Position numbers and translations under genes: made by a program. A stretch of DNA of 34,616 bases from Deltaproteobacteria bacterium (GTDB lineage Bacteria; Desulfobacterota; WTBG01; CAIYCZ01; CAIRTM01): assembly GCA_016875025.1 (NCBI GenBank), contig VGSH01000020.1, positions 1 through 34,616 on the forward strand, given 5' to 3'. Positions 19,511 through 27,083 of the stretch are shown piece by piece (position 1 is the first letter of the stretch; each line of letters starts with the position of its first letter). Under the pieces are notes generated by a model, which was not told where the DNA came from, did not search any database, and saw nothing but the letters and a program-made list of their open reading frames with translations.

Positions 19511-20317
19511 ATGAAGAAGAGAGCACGTAGTGTGGTGATGACTGTTGTGCTGTTTGTTGCCGTTTTCGGGTGCGGACGCTTTGCCGCGAAGGACGTGCAG
19601 CCAAAGGCCGAGGCGGTACCGAAGGCTCAGGCGATCATTGCGGCTGCGGAAGTCGACAGCGGGCATCCCGAGATCGAACCGGGACTGAGTTGCAATGACT
19701 GCCATGAAATCAAGCTTGACGCCAATACCACTGCCACGAAGGTCTATCTGTTTGGTCAGTCTCCCGGCCACAGCGAAGGCGAGGGCGTGATGTCCAAAGA
19801 GCGCGTGTGGGCTGAGATTGAAAAAGCCATCGGCGGACTGAAGCACGATTCAAAAACGTTCATCCTGGCAACAAGCCTCAACAATGTGCCGCTCTCGACC
19901 ACCTGCGAGTGGACGCTTGACCCGAAGACCGGGAAGCTGTACGGCTTTCACGAGGCCGGCACCGAGAAACTGCGCCATATCGAGGCCAACCCCAAAGTGA
20001 GCATGAACTATCACAAGGAGTTCGATAGCGAGACCTTCAAAGATTTCCTGTGCGTTCAGGTGCGCGGCACCGCGCGGCTGATCAACGGTGATGACCCTGA
20101 TTTCGAGCGCATCATGATCGAGCTGCTGCCCTATGAATTCGGCGCCAGGGTGCCGGCCGATGCAACGCCTGAGCAGCGCGAAGCCCGTTTGAAAGCCTTC
20201 AGACAGGGCGTGAAAAAAGCCTTTCTCATCAGTGAGATCACCCCGGAGCAGATCACGATCGCCAACCAGAAGTTCCGCGCTGAGGGTATGCGGGTCTACC
20301 AGCGCTGGACGCGGTAA
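19511..20317 (+). CDS. exported single-CxxCH (c-type heme motif) protein fused to pyridoxamine 5'-phosphate oxidase-like split-barrel domain
   Basis: N-terminal signal/possible lipoprotein (VVLFVAVFGCG), LSCNDCHEIK, then KTFILATSLNNVPLSTTCEWTLDPKTGKLYGFHEAGTEKLRHIEANPKVSMNYH. Confidence 0.75.
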   Translation: MKKRARSVVMTVVLFVAVFGCGRFAAKDVQPKAEAVPKAQAIIAAAEVDSGHPEIEPGLSCNDCHEIKLDANTTATKVYLFGQSPGHSEGEGVMSKERVWAEIEKAIGGLKHDSKTFILATSLNNVPLSTTCEWTLDPKTGKLYGFHEAGTEKLRHIEANPKVSMNYHKEFDSETFKDFLCVQVRGTARLINGDDPDFERIMIELLPYEFGARVPADATPEQREARLKAFRQGVKKAFLISEITPEQITIANQKFRAEGMRVYQRWTR

Positions 20318-20370
20318 GGGCGCATAGTGCGCCGGTATGCATGCGGGTTAGATGGCGTATTATTGTTGGA

Positions 20371-20487
20371 GTCGTGAAAAGTCTGAAGATGCTAATTTCA
20401 GTCATTCCGGCGCAGGCCGGAATCCAGGCATTTTAAACACCTACAAAGATACTGGACACCGGTCTTCACCGGTGTGACGACTTTTTA
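20371..20487. repeat. compound inverted repeat (GTCATTCCGGCGCAGGCCGGAATCCAG ... CTGGACACCGGTCTTCACCGGTGTGACGAC)
   Basis: Two hairpins (CCGGCGCAGGCCGG, CACCGGTCTTCACCGGTG) within outer GTCGTGAAAAGTC / GACGACTTTTT arms. Confidence 0.65.
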
Positions 20488-20554
20488 TAACTGTATTATA
20501 ATTGAATTTCTACGCGCAGTTGATCTGATGCGGCTTCTGAACAAGGAGATAATT

Positions 20555-21358
20555 ATGAAAAATGTCGTTATTACAGGCAGTTCAAAAGGCATCGGCCTTG
20601 GCCTTGCGCATCATTTTCTCAAGCGCGGGCATCGGGTAATGCTCAGCAGCTTTGCCCGTCAAGAGATGGAGCAGGAGCTCGATAAGGCCCGCCAATTGTA
20701 CGGCGCGGATAAGGTAGCGGCCTGCGCCTGCGATGTTACCGATGTGGAGCAGGTGCGCGGCCTGTGGAAGGCAGCTGTGGACCGCTTCGGAACGGTCGAC
20801 ATCTGGGTGAACAACGCCGGCATTGCCAACACAACGCGGCTGCTGTGGGAGCTTGAAGCCCGTGAAATCCCCCGGGTGGTCGGCACCAATCTGACCGGTG
20901 TTATCTTTGGTACGCAGGTCGCCCTGCAGGGCATGCTGGCCCAGGGCTCGGGACAGGTGTATAACTCCGAAGGTTTCGGCAGCGATGATATGGTGGTGAA
21001 GGGCCTGAGCGTGTACGGGGCAACCAAGCGCGCGGTGCGCTATTTCAGCGAAGCCCTTGCGCAGGAAGTCGAGGGCCAGCCGGTGCAGGTCGGCACGATC
21101 AGCCCCGGCATCGTGCTGACGGATTTTCTGCTGGATGACATGCGAAAAATGGACCCCGAGCAGCTTGAAACCACCAAGGCTGTCTATAATGCGCTTGCCG
21201 ATGACGTTGATACGGTAACGAACTTTCTTGTCGATGAACTGCTGGTTAACCGCGAAAACGGCCGGCGTATTATATGGATGACGGAAGAAAAGGCCAATCA
21301 GTATTTCGCCGATGAGAGCCGGTTGGCGCGAGATTTATTTTCGCAGTACGGCCTGTAG
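20555..21358 (+). CDS. SDR family oxidoreductase, chlorophyll b reductase (NYC1/NOL)-like; start reassigned to ATG 20555
   Basis: VVITGSSKGIGLGLAHHFLKRGH, NNAG, VYNSEGFGSDD...YGATK, SPGIVLTDFLL, tandem paralogue of the next gene. Confidence 0.88.
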   Translation: MKNVVITGSSKGIGLGLAHHFLKRGHRVMLSSFARQEMEQELDKARQLYGADKVAACACDVTDVEQVRGLWKAAVDRFGTVDIWVNNAGIANTTRLLWELEAREIPRVVGTNLTGVIFGTQVALQGMLAQGSGQVYNSEGFGSDDMVVKGLSVYGATKRAVRYFSEALAQEVEGQPVQVGTISPGIVLTDFLLDDMRKMDPEQLETTKAVYNALADDVDTVTNFLVDELLVNRENGRRIIWMTEEKANQYFADESRLARDLFSQYGL

Positions 21359-21361
21359 GAG

Positions 21362-21517
21362 CAGGATGCCTTAAAACACATATCTGCGGCGTTTTGCGTA
21401 TCATTCGTTACGCCCCGCTGTGCGGGGCAGGGCGGCGTACGGTAGGGGCACGGCATGCCGTGCCCCTACAATGCATAAGATCGCACGCCTTGCATCTTTA
21501 CATTTTTGAACAGCCTG
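21362..21517. repeat. palindromic repeat family, copy A (contains 28-bp perfect palindrome)
   Basis: Left arm CAGGATGCCTTAAAACACATATCTGCGGCGTT and right arm GCACGCCTTGCATC...TTTTTGAACAGCCTG align with reverse complement of copy C. Confidence 0.7.
21442..21469. repeat. perfect 28-bp palindrome GTAGGGGCACGGCATGCCGTGCCCCTAC (core of copy A)
   Basis: Read directly; identical to 22437-22464. Confidence 0.95.
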
Positions 21518-21568
21518 AACAGGATGAATAGTACATATCTGGTTATTGTATAAAAGGAGACAAAGCGC

Positions 21569-22372
21569 ATGAGGGTTGTGGTTATTACCGGAAGTACAAA
21601 GGGCATCGGGCATGGCCTGGCCCGTGAATTTCTGAAGCGCGGCTGCCGGGTTGTCATAAGCTCGCGCAGCAGCGCTGCCGTCGAAACGGTTTGCGCTGAG
21701 CTGGTAGCGCAGTTTGGAAGCGGTCTGATTACAGGCCTTTCGTGCGATATAACAGATGCCGGACAGGTGCAGGCTTTATGGGACCATGCCTGCAAAATGT
21801 TTGAACGGGTTGATATCTGGATCAATAATGCCGGCATCAGCCATGCCCGCAAAATGCTCTGGGAGCTTGATCCCGCAGAAATCAGCCGGGTAGTCGCTAC
21901 GAACGTGACCGGGATGATGCACGGCTGCCGGGTGGCAGTTGCGGGCATGCTGGCGCAGGGGTCAGGAGCAGTGTATAATGTCGAAGGCCACGGCAGCAAT
22001 GATATGATCCTGCCCGGCATGAGCGTGTACGGCGCCAGCAAGCGCGCGGTGCGCTATTTTACGCAGGCACTGGTGCAGGAAACAGAGGGCAGCGGGGTCC
22101 GCATCGGTGCTGTCAGCCCCGGCATGGTTGTTACGGAACTGCTTATGACGGACTGGCAGGAAATGGAACCTGAACAGCGCGAGCAGACCCGGGTTATTTT
22201 TAATATTCTGGCCGACACGGTCGAGACGGTCACGCCCTGGCTGGTTGATGGAATGCTGAACGATCAGGCCTCGGGCACCTGGATTGAATGGATGAACGAG
22301 GAAAAGGCGCAGCAGCGCTTTGAGGATGAAGCCTTTCTCAGCCGTGACCTGTTAGGCGATTTTGGCCTGTAG
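21569..22372 (+). CDS. SDR family oxidoreductase, chlorophyll b reductase (NYC1/NOL)-like, second tandem copy
   Basis: VVVITGSTKGIGHGLAREFLKRGC, VYNVEGHGSND...YGASK, SPGMVVTELLM, FNILADTVETVTPWLV. Confidence 0.9.
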   Translation: MRVVVITGSTKGIGHGLAREFLKRGCRVVISSRSSAAVETVCAELVAQFGSGLITGLSCDITDAGQVQALWDHACKMFERVDIWINNAGISHARKMLWELDPAEISRVVATNVTGMMHGCRVAVAGMLAQGSGAVYNVEGHGSNDMILPGMSVYGASKRAVRYFTQALVQETEGSGVRIGAVSPGMVVTELLMTDWQEMEPEQREQTRVIFNILADTVETVTPWLVDGMLNDQASGTWIEWMNEEKAQQRFEDEAFLSRDLLGDFGL

Positions 22373-22507
22373 CGCGCTGTTGAAAAACACACACCTGCTG
22401 CGTTCCCTCGCCATGTCGGGATCACTGCGGTGTACGGTAGGGGCACGGCATGCCGTGCCCCTACAAATGATAAAGTGCGGCTTCATCTGAACGTTTTTGA
22501 ACAGCCG
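22373..22507. repeat. palindromic repeat family, copy B (contains 28-bp perfect palindrome)
   Basis: CGCGCTGTTGAAAAACACACACCTGCTGCGTT left arm; CGTTTTTGAACAGCC right arm. Confidence 0.7.
22437..22464. repeat. perfect 28-bp palindrome GTAGGGGCACGGCATGCCGTGCCCCTAC (core of copy B)
   Basis: Read directly; identical to 21442-21469. Confidence 0.95.
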
Positions 22508-22576
22508 GTACAGAAAGACTTTTTTCACAACCCTATAGACCCAGGGCGGGATCGCGCTACGGCAGGGGAGGTGCCC

Positions 22577-22981
22577 ATGGATTCTATGAAGAAGAACGAC
22601 AAAGATGAAAAGCTCAGCCGGTTTTATGACGAGCTGCGCCGCGAGCGTCAGCAGACCCATCGCAGCTACCGCGACCGGGCGCTCAGTATTCTGCCGCATG
22701 TGTGCGCGTTGTGCGGCCGTGAGTTTGAAGGCAAAAAGCTGCGCGAGCTGACCGTGCACCACAAAGACCACAATCATGACAACAACCCAGCCGACGGGAG
22801 CAACTGGGAGCTTTTATGCATGTACTGCCATGATGAGCTGCATGAGCGCGGCGACGATGCTCAGTGGTATGGTGATTCTTCTCCGGTGAAAAAAAACAAT
22901 ACCCAGTCCGGATTTAAGGCATTTGAGGGTCTGGATAAGCTGCTGGCCGGTAAGCGTAAGCCTGAGATAAAAGACGGCTGA
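22577..22981 (+). CDS. HNH nuclease family protein, YajD-like; start reassigned to ATG 22577
   Basis: CALCGREFEGKKLRELTVHHKDHNHDNNPADGSNWELLCMYCHDELH. Confidence 0.85.
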   Translation: MDSMKKNDKDEKLSRFYDELRRERQQTHRSYRDRALSILPHVCALCGREFEGKKLRELTVHHKDHNHDNNPADGSNWELLCMYCHDELHERGDDAQWYGDSSPVKKNNTQSGFKAFEGLDKLLAGKRKPEIKDG

Positions 22982-23118
22982 TATGCGCCGGTTTTGACAG
23001 GACCGTTCGGTTCATTAAGAGTTGGAATTGCTTTAAAAAAGGTTATGGCAAAGCCTGGCAGGGCGGGCCTGGTCTTCGTGATGCGGAGCTAACAGGCTGT
23101 TGAAAAAGTCCTTTTATA

Positions 23119-23243
23119 CAGGCTGTTCAAAAACGCTCGGATGCAAGGCGTGCGAAATCATGAGGAATGAGGCGTACTTTGCCGTACGCCGCAGTGACGA
23201 ATGATGAGCACAACGCAGCAGATGGGCGTTTTTGAACAGCCTG
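23119..23243. repeat. palindromic repeat family, copy C (inverted orientation, alternative core GGCGTACTTTGCCGTACGCC); partial half-copy at 23093-23118
   Basis: CAGGCTGTTCAAAAACGC ... GCGTTTTTGAACAGCCTG terminal inverted repeats; core stem GGCGTAC/GTACGCC. Confidence 0.8.
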
Positions 23244-23561
23244 CTAAAGGTGCAGTGCTTCCTCATGCATGCGCATGGCTTCCGGGTATCCAGCACACAG
23301 GGCTTTTCACCACAGCATGTTCTGCAAGTATTGCAGTCGGTACGTGCATCTGTTGTCCCTTCGTAATCCTGCGGCACCTCAAGCAGTGCGCACAAGGCAA
23401 TAAGCGCAGCAACCAGCAGAAGTTTTCTTATCAGTTCCTCGTTTTTTTATCTTGCCTGCTATAAAGTGCAGCCATAATAATATTGTTGTGAATATTCAGT
23501 GCTGCATGCAAACAGCGCATGGCAGAGCCTCAGCAATGAAGTGGCATAGACGTACTGGAAT

Positions 23562-23599
23562 AAAAAACCCCTGCAGCAGGAACGCTGCAGGGGTTTTTT
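23562..23599. terminator. bidirectional rho-independent terminator
   Basis: AAAAAACCCCTGCAGC-AGGAAC-GCTGCAGGGGTTTTTT. Confidence 0.92.
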
Positions 23600-23621
23600 A
23601 TTAGAGCAGGAAGAAACCGGG

Positions 23622-24902
23622 TTAGTTTACTTTTTGCAGATACGAAGTTGTAAACATATCAGCAGTCACGGAACTATCAGAGATTTTCGGCTGGGTGATT
23701 TTTTGTTGATTCGACAAACCACCATGCGTTCGCTGAACATCAAAGTAGTGCGATCCGACAATGACCGGTTTCATCACGCCAGTCATTGTTTTGAGCGGCT
23801 GGGTGCTATTGAAGAACATCTTCCAGAAGCGGCCCTGCTGGTCGTAAATTTCAGTAAACATGATGTAATACGTCTCGGGGTCAAGGTACCAGACGCGTTT
23901 ACTGTAGAGGTAGTTGGGGTCTTTGCTGATCGCATCAACAATCAGCAGGTTGCAGCGTTCAAAGGTCATGTCGTTGGACAGAACCTGTCCGGGAATGCGT
24001 GAAATGCGGCCGACACCGTCATGCCGGTCGGTCAGCAGGTCTTTTTTGCCCTTGTAGGTGTACGTATTACGGGTAAGCTGTCCGTCCCACAGGTACTCAT
24101 CGTCATAGATGATGTCCGAGCCGTCGATGGCATCAGTGCGCTGGGCGGTGTTGACGCGACGAATGCGGCGGAACTGGCTGTACCACAGGTAGGAGTCATC
24201 TTCCTTTTTCTGGTCGATGTAGCGCAGCGTGTACATGCGCGTGTTCAAAAACTCCGCCGGCATGTACATGTGCAGGAACATGCCCCGGCGGTATCCGCGC
24301 GGGTTTTTGTCCACGGCCGGCTTGGGGTCGAGCTCTGTGCGGTTAATGAAATAATACTCCCAGTATTCCTGGTCCGCCATGCGCTCGCTTCTGTTCTTGG
24401 GGTTGACGTTCGGCGAATATTTGCGGTAGTTGTGGGTGTCGCCGCGGTTTTGCATCTCAAAGTTCCAGGCCATTTTCGTGCCGTCTTCGCCCGGGTTCAT
24501 GAACAGACGCCCTGCAAGTGAAGCCAGGTTGTCGATCGAGCCGTCTGCGGCCAGGTTGGCTTTGCCTGCGTTGGCCTGGCTGGCTGCGATGAAGTTGGGT
24601 GTTTCAGCAACAAACTCATACGGTCTGATCGTAAAGAAAAAGCCCTCGGGCGGCGCGCCCCATTCCTGATGGTTTTTAATAACGTTCACAAACGCTTCGG
24701 GCAGGAACTGGGCAACCTGATCGACATTCGTGTGGTCAACCTTTTTCCCGGCCCAGGTTTTTTCCCATTCGCGCACTTTTGCCAGCTCTTCATCCGAGTA
24801 GGCCTTCTGCATTTCCTGCGCTGCCGCCGGCACCATCATGAGTAATAACGCTGCGCAGGCGCATACCACGATGGTTCTGATTCCGATTGTTTTCATGCTC
24901 AT
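23622..24902 (-). CDS. DUF1329 family exported protein (LolA/outer-membrane lipoprotein-sorting-like)
   Basis: Signal peptide; NRGDTHNYRKYSPNVNPKNRSERMADQEYWEYYFINRTELDPK; RVWYLDPETYYIMFTEIYDQQGRFWKMF. Confidence 0.82.
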   Translation of the reverse strand: MSMKTIGIRTIVVCACAALLLMMVPAAAQEMQKAYSDEELAKVREWEKTWAGKKVDHTNVDQVAQFLPEAFVNVIKNHQEWGAPPEGFFFTIRPYEFVAETPNFIAASQANAGKANLAADGSIDNLASLAGRLFMNPGEDGTKMAWNFEMQNRGDTHNYRKYSPNVNPKNRSERMADQEYWEYYFINRTELDPKPAVDKNPRGYRRGMFLHMYMPAEFLNTRMYTLRYIDQKKEDDSYLWYSQFRRIRRVNTAQRTDAIDGSDIIYDDEYLWDGQLTRNTYTYKGKKDLLTDRHDGVGRISRIPGQVLSNDMTFERCNLLIVDAISKDPNYLYSKRVWYLDPETYYIMFTEIYDQQGRFWKMFFNSTQPLKTMTGVMKPVIVGSHYFDVQRTHGGLSNQQKITQPKISDSSVTADMFTTSYLQKVN

Positions 24903-24934
24903 AAACCTGACCTCCTTAGCTGAATAAAATAACG

Positions 24935-26530
24935 TTAAAATTCATACCGCAACCGCAGTATTAGACTGTCCAGCTTGTCATATGCGTGCGAAAGGCCGTT
25001 CTCGGAAGCGTATTTATGTTTTGCGCCGCCATAGCATTTCAGGCCTATATCGAACCGGAAGCCACTGAAGGGCCCTGAATCGGGAAACATGTAGGTGAAT
25101 GACGGCACGGCCATCCATTTCCCGATGTGCGGGTAGTAGTTGCCGAGGAAGGTGAATGTCCAGGTGGCATTGAACATCTGCTGCATGACAAAAAGGGTGA
25201 ATGAATCCATGGTGGGGCTGCCCGGCTTGTAAAAGCGGTCGGCAAGGCACAGGTCCCTGTCGTAGTTTAAAACACGTTCATTGAAATAGGTAAAGGATGT
25301 CTGCAGCTGCTGGCCCTTGCCGACGGCCTGCGTCCACCAGGGGATGGTCCAGTACCAGCTGCCCTGCATGGCGACGCCGAGTATGTTGCGGCGGGTGGCG
25401 TCATACAGGCCGTTTGTATTGCCATTCAGGCCCTTGACCAGGGGACTGCCGATCTCCATGAACCACTCAAGGCGCCAGACCGTATCTTTCAATTTTGTCG
25501 TGAAGGTCTGTGCGGTTCCGCCTATGGTCTGAAGGCGTTTGTATTTGTATACGGAGTAGTCGGGCTGTTTGGGAAGCGGGTTGAATACGTCAAAGTACAG
25601 GTTGGCGTGTTGTAGTGCGCGAGCGACGTCAACGCTTGTGGGTCCGTCCGAGAGGGCGTTCCAATAAAGCAGGGTCCAGTCGATATTATAGGTAAAACCC
25701 TGCACCCGGCCGCCGAACTCGTAGTTCGAAAGAGCCCAGCCGGGCTCGTCATCCCGCCATTTTTCCTGCATCCATGAATAATAGCCCCGGTCTCTGATGG
25801 GTGCAAATGCATCAGGCCGTTGTTTGAAGAATGAAGGTCCCCAGTGTGTGCCTTCATAGGGCAGCCTCAGCGCTTTAAAATCACCTGGATTAAAGATAAG
25901 CTCAAACAGCAAATTGCCGGGCAGCTGCGACTGGTAAAAGGTCCTGATCAGCCACAGGCCGCGTTTAACTTCTTCCCAGGTGTCAACGCCCGGAACACCC
26001 CAGCGCAGGTCAAGCGGGTTGACCACGTCGGCGACGCGGTTCATGTCGAGCTGGCCCCAGATCACGATCTGCTTGCCGGCCCGGACCTGCCAGGGGCCGT
26101 TTGAGTAATCAAGGTACATTTCCGCAATGACATCTTCGATTTTTTGCGGATGCGTATAATTGTGCCGGTCCTCGTTATAGAGGCTGCGGCGATTATTGTC
26201 ATCATAGTTCTGAGTGGCCTGATACCAGGCGCGAAAGCTGCTGAAAACGCGAAACGCGCTCTGCTGATCTTCCTTGACGGTGTAGAGTATTTCAAGAAGC
26301 GTGGAAAAGTTCGAGAAGTCTAAGTGGGTGTCATGGTTATCTCCCGGGCTCCCCCCGTCGGAGAATTCGCGGTCGTATCCATTCAGACGGTAGTAGCTTG
26401 TGTTCTTGACAAAACCGCTGAGAATGAGCTTTCCGTCCATGAGCGCGATTTCAGCCCGTGATGTTGACGGCACGGCGAGCAGCAGCGCCAGAACAATCAG
26501 CGTGAGCGAAAAAAACAGTCGTTTTTCCAT
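24935..26530 (-). CDS. DUF1302 family, predicted outer-membrane beta-barrel; start reassigned to MEKRLFF
   Basis: Signal peptide; VRAGKQIVIWGQLDMNRVADVVNPLDLRWG; beta-rich, terminal aromatic LRYEF. Confidence 0.82.
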   Translation of the reverse strand: MEKRLFFSLTLIVLALLLAVPSTSRAEIALMDGKLILSGFVKNTSYYRLNGYDREFSDGGSPGDNHDTHLDFSNFSTLLEILYTVKEDQQSAFRVFSSFRAWYQATQNYDDNNRRSLYNEDRHNYTHPQKIEDVIAEMYLDYSNGPWQVRAGKQIVIWGQLDMNRVADVVNPLDLRWGVPGVDTWEEVKRGLWLIRTFYQSQLPGNLLFELIFNPGDFKALRLPYEGTHWGPSFFKQRPDAFAPIRDRGYYSWMQEKWRDDEPGWALSNYEFGGRVQGFTYNIDWTLLYWNALSDGPTSVDVARALQHANLYFDVFNPLPKQPDYSVYKYKRLQTIGGTAQTFTTKLKDTVWRLEWFMEIGSPLVKGLNGNTNGLYDATRRNILGVAMQGSWYWTIPWWTQAVGKGQQLQTSFTYFNERVLNYDRDLCLADRFYKPGSPTMDSFTLFVMQQMFNATWTFTFLGNYYPHIGKWMAVPSFTYMFPDSGPFSGFRFDIGLKCYGGAKHKYASENGLSHAYDKLDSLILRLRYEF

Positions 26531-27013
26531 ACCCCTCTCCTTTTTGCTGTCTTTGTTATTGGTTGAGCGTGTGCGCGCTGGGCCCTTGTGTAACTGCATC
26601 GCAATGATACGTCTCTTTGAGTTCATGCTCTGCCCGGTGAAACTGTGAGTACAGCGTCTGCATTGCAATGGTTTAAATATATCAAAAAATTAACATACAC
26701 GTTCATGAAATACAAGCATTAAAAATAAAAAATAGTAAAAAAAATAAGGGATATATTTACCTGCGTAAATTTAGATCACCGGCTGTTTCAGAAGCACGTA
26801 GTGAATAAATAAATATCCGTCCAATATTACACTATGTCAGCGGCGTTTTCTGTACAGCACGTTTGGTGCTGGCATCGGACCCTATTCCCCGTCCGGTATG
26901 TACCCGTGGCTGTCAAAGCTTACTGTCGGCAGCGGGTTGTTAGTCTGCCCGGTACGGGGCGACAGGCACTGCTGTGCATGGTCAGGACTGCGGTGCGTCA
27001 GAGTCAATGAATG

Positions 27014-27054
27014 ACAAAAGTCCCCGCGATCTGCTCGATCAGGGGGACTTTTGT
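27014..27054. terminator. rho-independent terminator (serves the minus-strand RND gene)
   Basis: ACAAAAGTCCCC...GGGGACTTTTGT stem. Confidence 0.85.
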
Positions 27055-27083
27055 GTTCGTGTGGCGCAGTACTGATAAGCTGC

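Noticed and set aside
22577-22981. HNH protein as a homing endonuclease, toxin or defence nuclease
   Set aside because: Small stand-alone YajD-like HNH proteins are widespread; no immunity, methylase or phage partner nearby
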